A model generated the notes under the pieces. That model was not told where the DNA came from and did no database searches. It saw only the letters and a list, made by a program, of their open reading frames with translations. A stretch of DNA of 64,000 nt from Oscillospiraceae bacterium (GTDB lineage: Bacteria; Bacillota; Clostridia; Oscillospirales; Oscillospiraceae). Below, in pieces: positions 52,101 through 58,593 of this stretch; position 1 is the stretch's first letter; each line of letters begins with the position of its first letter. A program made the translations under genes and the position numbers. Location of the stretch: assembly GCA_020025595.1 (NCBI GenBank), contig JAHHRV010000002.1:62001-126000 (forward strand). The letters run 5' to 3'.

Positions 52101-52698
52101 TCAGCTGAGCGATCTGCCGGTTGATCTGCTTCAGCTGGGCCATGTTATCATCGATCTGTTTTTGGGTACTGGCAGAGTCATTCCATATAGCCACACTGCC
52201 GGTATATCCGGCATTTGCAGCCATACGCATATTGATATTCTGCAGACCGTCTCTGCGGCTGCTCAGCTCCTGCAGTCGCTGGGACACGCTGTCAAGTTCT
52301 GCGTGCACGATGTTGGGCTGACGGATGCTTTTTCGCCAGCGATTATACTCTGCCTGCTGGTCTGCAATGAATCTGTTGTATCGGTCTGCCGATTGGTTGT
52401 ACCGGGTCTCCGCCTCCTGTACCTGCTTGTGCATCTGGCCTGCATTGTACCCTGCAATCTTGGCCTGGCTATAGTTTGCCAGATAGTCCTGCTGCATTGC
52501 AGACCGCTCCGCACCAGGTGGGGTCTGATCGATCTGGCTGCGCATCTGCTCTGCCTGCTCCATCATCTGCTGGGCCCGGGCCTGCCGCTGTTCAGCGGCA
52601 CGGGCCTTGGTCATTGCATCCTGTCTTGCCAGTCTGGCATTGGCTGCCATGGTATCTGCCAGCCTGTCGTTGAACTCCGGTCTTTTGTAATATGCCAT
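43102..52698 (-). CDS. Giant phage polyvalent protein (metallopeptidase, LPD3-like, ADP-ribosyltransferase-like, helical core)
   Basis: 3198 residues, one open frame. Rough order: N-terminal coiled coil rich in Gln/Arg (1-170); hydrophobic glycine-rich segments (about 400-570); a zinc metallopeptidase motif GHELTHS near 692; an LPD3-like or nuclease-like region (about 915-1020); an LPD3-like module (about 1090-1300); a second such module (about 1400-1540, ISSPF-type linker FFRAWFGDW before it); an ADP-ribosyltransferase-like domain (about 1575-1695; VYHGTNQNFHVFE, YWFSQ); a long helical region with NRHGYFPHF and membrane-like helices (ALLKFALGAWLY near 2430); C-terminal helical repeats with an EF-hand loop DENGNGSYSSAE near 3121. 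It is the last gene of the late operon. I infer a virion protein ejected with the DNA, taking the internal-core role and protecting the phage in the new host. ATG at 52698 has GGTGG seven bases upstream; an earlier start would overlap the preceding gene. Confidence 0.85.
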   Translation of the reverse strand: MAYYKRPEFNDRLADTMAANARLARQDAMTKARAAEQRQARAQQMMEQAEQMRSQIDQTPPGAERSAMQQDYLANYSQAKIAGYNAGQMHKQVQEAETRYNQSADRYNRFIADQQAEYNRWRKSIRQPNIVHAELDSVSQRLQELSSRRDGLQNINMRMAANAGYTGSVAIWNDSASTQKQIDDNMAQLKQINRQIAQLTKSKALLDEEAGWGDYFRYADLSDAPDFRQESKYQTTATGRPAKIAADGKTVIDTGFEDYIYDFINKNPDAEDVQALKASSEWDWNYLQQMSDEEIATFNYLYKTKGKKEAYEYINYLEKDLTRRERSEQEAHWRKYASESPGKASVFSVLTSPLKGLSYADQAVQMATKGSVDQNTSGNRYSYINNAIRGQVAKQLESGKWGKVGSFTYMTGMSMADFLLNTALGGGNTKLPLAIMGTGAAADATIGAKDRGLDDRQAFTLGTIAGLAEIVTEKVSIDTLLNPDMLKDGTLKYIIKNTLAEGSEEAASDLINMYADIFIAQDESEWKKSIAAYKRQGMNELDAFSQAVEDQAKEMFADFAGGAISGGLMSSVNAGGHKLFDHKPRSLEQIKRDAESSMNPLETKVMPTVDDEIKMQKIQNSQTTAEATGYLYDVKEDIIQQVNRLSKVIGKEINFYQADATESGMENGFYDSNADTIYINVNSQNPTAQIIGHELTHSTEIADVYESLSNLVMERIQRTGGDLETMRKKTARLYDANGHKLNDAEVDQEIVAMYVEKHLLTDEKAIMDMANRNRTVVQAIKEWFDRLLAKLGNKKAQEREFITNARDIYAKALQQADSMREASSLEQDKQTAYAEGNEAYGDALFDSQWNQPGYVEGLLDKTYSISKTEDNRPVAVVDNDILAEIDVDNWNEEIAKQAKKIASSVLAEKAGTIWVNGKPYQINRTSRREFTRSADTERLRIKDKNAFADKMRAANNIEDVIAATTNPKTDGGLKHPRKDDFVDFIHGDVLIQAGTNQYKANTVIGITENGEQILYDVVKIQPTNFNKKEESPKAAAIGNNATSVINEDSSSDSISEENIPVNPKSSISPVEKSDFDDSTEKNSAVRNSATTGKKQYSLRDIDIDRVFIEYGNVAEENKKIDNVALNMLERGKVVSISGDDVESYDVFGKFEDRKSARKYLKKILESFMGKSVYFNHNGQYTEAYLTREGVNHSVGGIINAERNAIFSKYNKLIKNAEYAFSSKNDRHSNANKRIQGEIDWDCFVSTAMIDGEICPVVFKIRTIDTDLRSQIYQIATKKIDGSHDPGQHNKMLYGMSDYGVVPSTSDSSLAQVKSDVKPKFSVSAADEADFDDAAQEMGKKRSTATEKHRTEQTSTITQEELQKIQSIGRKSIFDFDKSDMLKTTPLANRYWKEMGVKSPFFRAWFGDWRANDHTLIEIADKQGNSRGVVKNRDTGWNIQVSGKVFSESNHKALKNQLALNYLPYINDIVKKAVLLDSYGMGKLKSNNSILMHSLYSVADIGNGPELLKLFVEEMNDPNRINTVKRAYQLQNIEKASAVDGGVQRKSPSSHANTANAISSVADLFDAVKVKDHDFHPVSGSVIVNEDGTPRIVYHGTNQNFHVFESDSNEYWFSQSEDYAEAMMEERGGDEVKQVYLNMKKPFYAKLKPDQFSDPTFERPIIRKARAGDYDGVIIENDTEDEYAADTFYVVFNPNQIKSATDNMGTFDKHNKDIRYSIGKGKPADDGKLHIELPKVDDGAIDLSKRLPVKAADYVARTQRTLLAKISDTMSVPHKAGRETLMPVIRKITNEYLQKGTISEEVRNDLFEEAYAAGVEVDTEFYDQYKEVKDHLRTTAVTLSEQDQADIADYNDFRKRAFGTLRIVKKDGIPVDSFWEHLHDMAPNLFPENITHPADQLQHMYDVGKSIQKTEKTLDEYYGPEAEMYKKFARNEFDAALSDAIIQMRDVARYMEDHIKLDAVEPEMTQEEVTALYPLLKETRRAYEKASAKNLLTEEDQKQASRLLRGDIRPEHLNQEKDNVKGILAVYEAKAEYEKVSKQIRNWNRVQKAKRMEEADQITKTANLWKDKSKVIQYQRETMERNVQDIIKDKTVAKKVIDTYFKPVHEAQATATRMKNRYRSQIQDLNISRKVEPGNKVSEAYAVQLIGEATDNIQMMQNSKGRIKYRDGKSLDDWKGTVQDLWKENPNLDKQKIYDAVDQFRKIYDDLFQQMNEVRIRNGYEPVNYRHGYFPHFQAEGRDGVMALFGKALGIDTEVTALPTTINGLTHTFKPGIRWFGNALERQGFETTYDAVEGFDKYIEGVADVIHYTDNIQKLRALASQIRYRTSEPGIQKQVDEVRAREDLSDTDKELRIKEIYEKGKFELSNFVVELDEYTNLLANKKSRDDRNMEQKIGRNAYNVVKSLESRVAANMVAVNPASWLTNFVPLTQGWAALDSKHLMNGMRDTLKAYKADDGMVDMSTFLTNRRGSDPLVRTWQQGASAALSKPMDWIDNFTSDTLIRARYRQNLDRGFSESESISEADSWAAGVMADRSKGSMPMLFEQRNPFTKLFTQFQLEVNNQLSYVFKDVPREMKDKGVAALAVALLKFALGAWLYDELYEYIIGRRPALDPIGILNDTVGDATGYEIPNLIELGVGAVSGDLPSFRTEKKGGYETATNLMGSVAEELPFIGGLMGGGRLPINSAIPSVDNLGKAMFNDEWSPKKRIATAAKELGKPATYLVPPFGGGQLKKIYDGLKATIKKGSYTLDAEGNEQLQYPVYADNWWQGAYSFAKAATFGKTSLKPGRDWVEGGFGNFTAEQTACYKAMMEAGVSGEDSFGLVKSLREAEKTEERSKDWVMRDILQQSKISGEGKAVAYYGLLADDKERALMEELDDTDIKPEQTVNLLIDMKNASKVTGTDGAVDQSRKAVQREILRKSDVSGEAKKLIYRTMLAEESDNKILDELGDYSDNVIDTIMDIKDAEGTANKLHIIADQPLNDREALALAGMVMGSELKTKKGKSTQYANMLSASKQGISTDDALRMQADGIDLGDFVELREFGVEAKDAQKYLEAVGDLEPMEGKKQVAEVQKWRTAIDTAVTTTGQLNLLSTVMDEKTYAKVKVGYDLGLEPAAYVRVKEVLPQFDENGNGSYSSAEITAAINSISTSGLMLPGGDHTVFSLTSEQQGILWQMFSTSKTAKNNPFNSAAGKRYLEAKGGGV

Positions 52699-52708
52699 TG
52701 TCTGCCAC

Positions 52709-53869
52709 CTACCATTCTTCAATCGTGTAGTCCATCGCGCCGTTCTGCTTGTGGATCACATTCGGCTTTCTGTGGCCTCCGACATAAAAGCCTGCATTTC
52801 TCAAAACATCTTCTCCGTACTGGCTCACCAGCTGCCGCCACTGGCTTTCCGGTACCATTCCGTCCGGATAATCATTCAGCAAACTGTTCACGGCATCAAT
52901 GCTCAGCCCGCCGGAGCTGGTTTCTTCCCATGTGTCACCACCGGAAGAATAGCCGGACCCGCCGCCTCGGCCACCTCCTCCGCCACCGCCGGAAGAATAG
53001 CTTCTGGCCGCTGCTTTCGCCGCCTGCTCTGCTTCGATGGCAGAAGTGTCCACACCCAGAGCCTTGAGACCGGAATAATCGCCGTGCTGTGCTTTCAGCA
53101 TTGCCAGCTGATACTCTCTGTTCTGCTTGTCCTGGTTCTGCATGTACTCAAAATTCCTGTCAGCGTTCTGCTGGGCCAGTTTATCCTGATTCTGAATATG
53201 CTCAAAATTCCGGTCTGCGTTGTACTGGTTCAGCTTATCCAGGAACTGCCCGTACTCTGCCTTGGATGCACCCTCGACCATTTGCAGGTCGCTGCGCTTC
53301 ATTCCCAGATCCTGCAGGTAGCGGTCATAGGCCATGCGCTCCAGTTCAGGAATCTTATCTGCCATCTGTGCTGCATACTGGTTTCCCGCCTGCTGGGCTG
53401 CGCTCACAGCGAAGGAAGACGGCATCCCCCCTGTAGCTGCTGCTGCAGATGCCATTACATTATCGGTTGCTCGTTTCCCTTCACGGGCGTACTGCTTTTC
53501 GTAGGCCTGGGCGCTGGGATCAGTGCTGGGGTCGTAGGAAAACTCTTTCCGGTTCAGGATGGCATCCATCAATTCTTTTTTCTTGTCTGCATAGCTGTCA
53601 TCATAAGTAGGCGCGGTATTTTCATCCAGGTAAAACTTACTGCCATCGTCACCGCCCCGATAGCCGCCATATTTCTTTCGCAGCGCTTCAGCACCATGGT
53701 TTGCCAGAGCTCTCGCCTCTGCGGTTTTGGCGGTGCTGTAATCTTTTTTATACTGCAGCAGCGTCATACCCACATCCGGATTCTTGCTTGCCAGAGCCAG
53801 ATCGCTGTCGCTGAATTTATGGCCGCTTTCCTTCAGTGCTTTTTCAAACTGATCGTATGTATATTTCAT
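52709..53869 (-). CDS. Phage structural or ejection protein, Gly-rich
   Basis: 386 residues. The helical, Ala/Gln-rich N-terminal two thirds contains a near repeat (QNADRNFEHIQNQDKL and QNADRNFEYMQNQDKQ, about 225-260). A Ser/Gly-rich linker (about 290-320; GGGGGGGRGGG) and a short globular end follow. No database family comes to mind. Its place between the tail hub and the giant protein suggests an internal or ejected virion protein. ATG at 53869 has AAAGGGG five bases upstream. It ends 10 bases before the giant gene. Confidence 0.65.
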   Translation of the reverse strand: MKYTYDQFEKALKESGHKFSDSDLALASKNPDVGMTLLQYKKDYSTAKTAEARALANHGAEALRKKYGGYRGGDDGSKFYLDENTAPTYDDSYADKKKELMDAILNRKEFSYDPSTDPSAQAYEKQYAREGKRATDNVMASAAAATGGMPSSFAVSAAQQAGNQYAAQMADKIPELERMAYDRYLQDLGMKRSDLQMVEGASKAEYGQFLDKLNQYNADRNFEHIQNQDKLAQQNADRNFEYMQNQDKQNREYQLAMLKAQHGDYSGLKALGVDTSAIEAEQAAKAAARSYSSGGGGGGGRGGGSGYSSGGDTWEETSSGGLSIDAVNSLLNDYPDGMVPESQWRQLVSQYGEDVLRNAGFYVGGHRKPNVIHKQNGAMDYTIEEW

Positions 53870-53880
53870 AGTTTCCCCTT

Positions 53881-55467
53881 TCATCGTTCGCTGCCGATAT
53901 AGATTTTCCGAACAAGACTAAACAGTTTCCACTGACCGATGCCCACCAATCTGAGCCGGAAGTGATCGCACCGTCTCGGCACAATGGGCAGATAGAAGCT
54001 GCGCTTTTGGGAAGCTCCCAGCGTTGCAACCGTTTTCCATACTCCATTGCTGTCAAACTGAATCTGAACTTCCACCTGTGCCCCGGCCTCCAGTTCCATC
54101 CGCAGCTGAAATTTAGAGGTACCTTTCTTGTTGGGTGATCCTTCCACGAAATCCCCAAATTCCACCATGCTCTCAATGGCAGTTTCTTTGACTGCATCGC
54201 CCGGGATCTCAGCGGCGTTTCCATCCAGCCATACATTGCCCTGTGCATCCAGCCAATAGAGATTCCTGTCACCGGCAAAGGCCAGCACCTGCATATCATC
54301 TTCCTTGTGCCACATTCCGGTTGCGGTGTCATATACGAACATCACATATCCGCCGGCGCTGTTTTTCATGGATACCCGATATCGGCGGCCGTCGCTGCCG
54401 GCTACCGCATTGCGGTATTGGTCTTCGCCGAATGCTTTTGAAATACTCTGCGGAAAGCCGCCTGAATACGATACGATCCCGGTTCGGCTCAGGTAAAACA
54501 GAACTTCTCCGGCAATTGCAAGGCTTCTGCCGCTGCCATCCGTTACACCCAGGCTTGCGCTGTCCATCAGCTGATAGTTGGAAGGAAGATCTCCATACAG
54601 CTTGTAAATCAGGTTTTCCTTGAAGAAGCAGCAGTACCCCTTGAAGCTGCAGCACCCGGTAAACGCTCCGGCGCTTCCGGCATTTACAGTAAAGCTGTCG
54701 CTTGCCAGCCCATCAAACACATTCCAGTTTGTTTCATCTCCCCATTTGGAGACATAGATGGTGTCACCCTTGCAGCCAAAGAGCCTGTTTTCTCTGGTGC
54801 AGAGATAGTCCATATCCGGCACGGTTCGCTGAATGGTCATTGCTTCGGACTCTCCACCGCTTTTTATTGCAAAGCTGTTTTCGTAAAACCGCAGATAATC
54901 TCCATCAATTTCACGGATGATGATGGTTTTGTTGTTCTGGGGATGTGCTTTGCACCCGCTGATGCTGACAGCGTCTCCGGGCTTAAACCGATTCGCCCAC
55001 TGGGCGCCTGATGCATAAATGGTGTTTGCTTTTGCGGCGATTCCGGCATAGGTCCCGTCCTGGATCTTTGCCGATCCGCTCCACTTTGCTTCCAGTGATC
55101 CATGCTTTTGGGTTTTGGCGTTGTACCACACCTTGTCCGGAAAGATGATGATGCGATCCCCGATGCTCACGAACTGCTTTCTGCTGTCTGTCACATCCAT
55201 GATTGCAGTGCCGTTTTCGTACAGCTTTGTGCCATCTGCCCAGTAAAGCTTGTCTGTCATGTACAATCCGTTGGGCTTTGCAAGCTTCGCCACATGGTAG
55301 CGCTGTTTTCTGGGACTCAGCAGCGGGAAGAACTCTCCGGACATATTCTTCATGTCCCAGATCTCTCCATCCTGAGCCGTGACGGAATGATGATATCCGC
55401 CGAACTGGATCTGCTGGCTTTTTTGTTTTCGTTCCCCATATACCATCGGAGGCAAACCAGACCGCAT
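53881..55467 (-). CDS. Phage tail hub or DNA-stabilisation protein (beta-propeller-like)
   Basis: 528 residues, almost all beta strand, with repeated aromatic-turn patterns (LYWADGTKLYENG, RLFGCKGDTIYVSKWGDETNW, NLYWLDAQGNVW). This is like the P22 gp10-type packaged-DNA stabilisation or tail hub proteins and fits a short-tailed particle. ATG at 55467 lies eight bases after GGAGG and directly abuts the previous stop codon. Assignment is by pattern and position only. Confidence 0.6.
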   Translation of the reverse strand: MRSGLPPMVYGERKQKSQQIQFGGYHHSVTAQDGEIWDMKNMSGEFFPLLSPRKQRYHVAKLAKPNGLYMTDKLYWADGTKLYENGTAIMDVTDSRKQFVSIGDRIIIFPDKVWYNAKTQKHGSLEAKWSGSAKIQDGTYAGIAAKANTIYASGAQWANRFKPGDAVSISGCKAHPQNNKTIIIREIDGDYLRFYENSFAIKSGGESEAMTIQRTVPDMDYLCTRENRLFGCKGDTIYVSKWGDETNWNVFDGLASDSFTVNAGSAGAFTGCCSFKGYCCFFKENLIYKLYGDLPSNYQLMDSASLGVTDGSGRSLAIAGEVLFYLSRTGIVSYSGGFPQSISKAFGEDQYRNAVAGSDGRRYRVSMKNSAGGYVMFVYDTATGMWHKEDDMQVLAFAGDRNLYWLDAQGNVWLDGNAAEIPGDAVKETAIESMVEFGDFVEGSPNKKGTSKFQLRMELEAGAQVEVQIQFDSNGVWKTVATLGASQKRSFYLPIVPRRCDHFRLRLVGIGQWKLFSLVRKIYIGSER

Positions 55468-55851
55468 CTAGCATTCCTCCTCAAAATTGATCAGGCCATC
55501 CACGGCCTCAATGATCGCGGCACGGATCTTCGCCGGAGCCTTGATGATCACAGGCTCAATCTCCGGCGTCACTTTCAAACCCTCAAGCTCTTTGTGCTTG
55601 GCGTTATACAGAGTTGCCGTATCTGCATCCTGGAACTGGAACTGGCCGTTTCCGTCCCACTCCACCATTCCTTCCTCGTTTTTTCTGCCATATGTCTGCA
55701 CCAGTTTCATTTCCTCATTCAGGAAGAAATCAATATGGGGTTTCATCTTTTGTTTGAGCGATACCAATGAATAAGCGCTCTTGTAATCCAGTTCCTGATC
55801 CATCAGTTCCGTCAGAGCCTGGTATGCTTTCAACGCCTGATATAGCTGCAT
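55468..55851 (-). CDS. Small phage protein, helical (unknown)
   Basis: 127 residues. It has an N-terminal helix pair (YQALKAYQALTELMDQ), a middle strand part (WDGNGQFQFQDADTATLY) and a C-terminal helix ending INFEEEC. I do not recognise it. It lies between the fibre-like gene and the hub gene with 12-base and zero-base gaps, so it is likely a virion or assembly protein. Confidence 0.6.
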   Translation of the reverse strand: MQLYQALKAYQALTELMDQELDYKSAYSLVSLKQKMKPHIDFFLNEEMKLVQTYGRKNEEGMVEWDGNGQFQFQDADTATLYNAKHKELEGLKVTPEIEPVIIKAPAKIRAAIIEAVDGLINFEEEC

Positions 55852-55863
55852 GGCGTATCCTCC

Positions 55864-56595
55864 TTACTGTTTAATAAAATCCTTCGCGCGCACAACTCCA
55901 CCAATAGACAGCTCGCCATTGATAACCAAGCTGCAGCGCATTATTGCGCTGGTTGATTTCGTCATATAGAAACGGTTGGGACCGCACTGGATGGCAACAC
56001 CTGCATCGGTGGCGATCACATAGCAGTCTGACGCAATGTTGCATATTCCGATTCCCTTTGTTACTCCGTCTCCCGTGCTGCCTTCCATGTACCCCAGATA
56101 TCCGCCTATGGCGTTACCGCTATACACGGCAAACTTGCCTCGAAGCTTAATGGATTCGGCGCTCAATGTGCCCGTCGTAATGTTACTTCCGTTGATGGTG
56201 GTAGCACCTTTTTGGGACAGCGCCTTGAATGTGACAAGCCCGGACATTTCTATTTTCTGGGAGCTGATCGTGGTATTTCCAGCCTTCAGCGCAATGACAG
56301 AAGATGTCTCTTTGTTGGCTACACTCAGCGTGATACTGTTCACCTTTTGGACGACCGAGGAAACATTTCCTTCAACATCCGCAATCCTGCCATATATCGG
56401 TTCTGTAATTTCGTTTTCCCAGTTGGCTAATCCGGTCGGGTTGAAATTTCTCGTGTCCAGATTGTTGAACAGATACCGCTGGTGTTCCATCAATTGAAAC
56501 AAGAAGTCTGAAATCAGTCCCAGATTTTCTTCAACGCTTTTTTTGCCATCCAGATTTGGGCATTCCAGATCCATTGATGCTTGCGCATTTGGCAT
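55864..56595 (-). CDS. Phage tail fibre-like protein
   Basis: 243 residues. A helical N-terminal anchor (about 1-80) is followed by a region like phage fibre shafts and antireceptors (KGATTINGSNITTGTLSAES, about 125-145), then a strand-rich end. Likely the receptor-binding or tip part. ATG at 56595 lies eight bases after GGAGG; an upstream ATG at 56619 falls in a hairpin. Confidence 0.65.
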   Translation of the reverse strand: MPNAQASMDLECPNLDGKKSVEENLGLISDFLFQLMEHQRYLFNNLDTRNFNPTGLANWENEITEPIYGRIADVEGNVSSVVQKVNSITLSVANKETSSVIALKAGNTTISSQKIEMSGLVTFKALSQKGATTINGSNITTGTLSAESIKLRGKFAVYSGNAIGGYLGYMEGSTGDGVTKGIGICNIASDCYVIATDAGVAIQCGPNRFYMTKSTSAIMRCSLVINGELSIGGVVRAKDFIKQ

Positions 56596-56617
56596 TCCTT
56601 CCCCCTCCTTATTTTGC

Positions 56618-56654
56618 ATTCCCCTCTCCGGATACTGATCCAGAGAGGGGGAAT
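56618..56654 (-). other. Hairpin between amidase and fibre genes
   Basis: Stem ATTCCCCTCTC and GAGAGGGGGAAT with one bulge and an inner GGAT/ATCC pair. On the coding strand it has no U-tract, so it may be a processing or stability element, not a full terminator. Confidence 0.5.
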
Positions 56655-56656
56655 TT

Positions 56657-57730
56657 TTATCTGTGAGATCTGTGCAGGAATGTCACCATATCAGCACGGG
56701 TACAGGGCTTGTTCGGTGCAAAGTGCGTTGCATCGGTACCTCTGGTAATCCCCTTGGACACGGCCCACTGGACAGCCGGAGCATAGTATGCATCTGCCTT
56801 GACATCCTCAAAGGGCATCTTTCCAACCACTGCAGGAGAGCCGGCCGCACGATACAGCATCGTCACGACCTGACCACGGGTGCAGACATCGTCAGGTGCA
56901 AAGGAACCATCGGATACACCATTGGTGATGCCTTTTTCTTTCGCCCAGCGCACTGCCTTGTCGTAATAATCGGTGGCATCTACATCGTCAAAGCCGTGGG
57001 GCTTGGCGTCAGCACCGCCGCCGTACATCCGATACAGCATCGTGACCGCCTGAGCGCGAGTGCAAAACTCATCCGGGCTGAATGCGTCCTTGGATGTGCC
57101 GTTGGTGATGCCCTTATCCAGCGCCCACTGGACGGCATCATGGTAGTAGTCATTTACGGCAACATCCCGAAAAGGCAGCGGATCAATCCTGATGCCCAAA
57201 TAGTCCAGAATACCGTGAGCATATGCCTTGCCCAAAGCTGCCTGCTCTGCCTTGGTGTCGAAATCGTAAGCGTCAGAGGTATCTACAAAGAAGCCCTCCA
57301 GCAGCACAGTGGGTGCCTTAACATTGCGCAGCCAGTAGTAATAGTCACCATGACTGCCCAGCTTGGTTTTGATACCTCTGCTGTTCTGCCCCATCGCCAC
57401 CACACGGGATTCAATATTCCGAGCAATGCTTCGACTTCTTCCTGCATACCGGTTTGTCTGCACATAAGCCTCGAAACCATCACCGCCGCCAGCATTTGCA
57501 TGGACAGCAATAACTACATCTGCACCAAATGCATTGGCCATGTTGACTTCTTTGGAAAGACCGTCTTCCTCGTCTCTGATACGGCTGATTCCAACAACCA
57601 CGCCATTGCGCTTCAGTTCCGCTTTGGCAGCAAGGGAAATTTCCAGAGTTACCCGTTTTTCCACCACATGACCAACTGCACCGGCATCACTGCCGCCATG
57701 GCCTACACAAATAAATACGCGCTTACCCAT
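56657..57730 (-). CDS. Phage endolysin: N-acetylmuramoyl-L-alanine amidase (Amidase_3) with three SLH repeats
   Basis: 357 residues. The N-terminal Amidase_3 domain has zinc ligands His11 (VGHGG), Glu24 (VVEKR) and His77 (AVHANA), and the catalytic Glu145 (LLEGFFVD). Three S-layer-homology repeats follow (about 187-235, 247-294, 307-354), each with ...DV...YY..AV.WA..KGIT.G and FxPxxxCTR. SLH repeats bind cell-wall polymers, so they probably aim the enzyme. ATG at 57730 lies nine bases after AGGAGG and overlaps the holin gene by eight bases. Confidence 0.92.
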   Translation of the reverse strand: MGKRVFICVGHGGSDAGAVGHVVEKRVTLEISLAAKAELKRNGVVVGISRIRDEEDGLSKEVNMANAFGADVVIAVHANAGGGDGFEAYVQTNRYAGRSRSIARNIESRVVAMGQNSRGIKTKLGSHGDYYYWLRNVKAPTVLLEGFFVDTSDAYDFDTKAEQAALGKAYAHGILDYLGIRIDPLPFRDVAVNDYYHDAVQWALDKGITNGTSKDAFSPDEFCTRAQAVTMLYRMYGGGADAKPHGFDDVDATDYYDKAVRWAKEKGITNGVSDGSFAPDDVCTRGQVVTMLYRAAGSPAVVGKMPFEDVKADAYYAPAVQWAVSKGITRGTDATHFAPNKPCTRADMVTFLHRSHR

Positions 57731-58154
57731 TATGTATTTCCTCCTCATTATCTTTGCTCTTCAGGATTTCAATTGCATTCTGGAAGGCCTTCGGGATGGG
57801 CAGCCCCATCAAACCTGCATTCTCCAGGATACTAATACTTTCGTTAGCACAGAAACCAATAATCACCGCATCCCGAATGTACTGCACCCCCAGCAAGACA
57901 TCCATCTGATTTGCCAGTACAACAATCAGCAGTGTGACAAACTTTCGGCAAAGGCCCTTCCATCCCGCCTGAGATTCAAGCCCACCGCCAGTGGTCTTCG
58001 GACTTGCGTGGAAAATGCCGGCAACCATCAACCCCGTCGCATAGTCAATGGCCATGAAAATCACAAGTGCCTGCAAGCCCGTATTCCATCCCCCCATTGC
58101 TGTTGCGATTGCACCTCCTACCACGCCAATCACAGCGCTTACCTTTTCTTTCAT
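57723..58154 (-). CDS. Phage holin
   Basis: 143 residues with three to four hydrophobic segments (VSAVIGVVGGAIATAMGG, ALVIFMAIDYATGLMVAGI, FVTLLIVVLANQMDVLLGV) and a charged tail. DYATGLMVAG and ESISILENAGLMGLPIP are typical of the toxin-secretion/phage lysis holin family. It opens the membrane for the amidase. Confidence 0.92.
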   Translation of the reverse strand: MKEKVSAVIGVVGGAIATAMGGWNTGLQALVIFMAIDYATGLMVAGIFHASPKTTGGGLESQAGWKGLCRKFVTLLIVVLANQMDVLLGVQYIRDAVIIGFCANESISILENAGLMGLPIPKAFQNAIEILKSKDNEEEIHNG

Positions 58155-58170
58155 CTTTCGTTTTCCTCCT

Positions 58171-58320
58171 CTATTTTTGAACCTTTTCAGCTTCAGCCGT
58201 AGCCAGTTGCGTAATCTCCTGGTACTCAGCCTCAGTGAGAATCTTTTTAGTCACGGCATCATGCACCATCTTGGCTGTCCAAAGTCCCTGTCGATACCAT
58301 TGCGAAATTTTTTCCTTCAT
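58171..58320 (-). CDS. XkdX family phage protein
   Basis: 49 residues. WYRQGLWTAKMVHDAVTKKI is the XkdX signature. ATG at 58320 overlaps the previous stop by one base (TAATG) and has GGAGGGG upstream. XkdX proteins are small tail-fibre-associated proteins of unknown role. Confidence 0.85.
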   Translation of the reverse strand: MKEKISQWYRQGLWTAKMVHDAVTKKILTEAEYQEITQLATAEAEKVQK

Positions 58321-58583
58321 TATGTGTTCCCCTCCAACAGCGTATTGGTCATCATAGCAGTGTAGGCCGTCTGAGCTTCCAGCTTGTCCAGCTGCGTAGG
58401 CTCTTTATGGGAGTCCGGAACATCTTCGATAGTAACTTTTCCAAGATATGCTTCTTCTTTGGCAACTGCCATATTGGAATCCACATGATTGGCTTCACAC
58501 GCAATCTGACAACTGATAAGGTTAGGCTCTTTGTGATACTCGTTCGGGGCACCTATCATTTTTTGATACTTAATAATCTTCAC
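58320..58583 (-). CDS. Small phage protein upstream of XkdX
   Basis: 87 residues. The C-terminal pattern LDKLEAQTAYTAMMTNTLLE is familiar from proteins that precede XkdX in Clostridia phages; no function is known. It lies 10 bases after the adaptor-fibre gene. Confidence 0.7.
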   Translation of the reverse strand: MKIIKYQKMIGAPNEYHKEPNLISCQIACEANHVDSNMAVAKEEAYLGKVTIEDVPDSHKEPTQLDKLEAQTAYTAMMTNTLLEGNT

Positions 58584-58593
58584 GTTTTACCTC

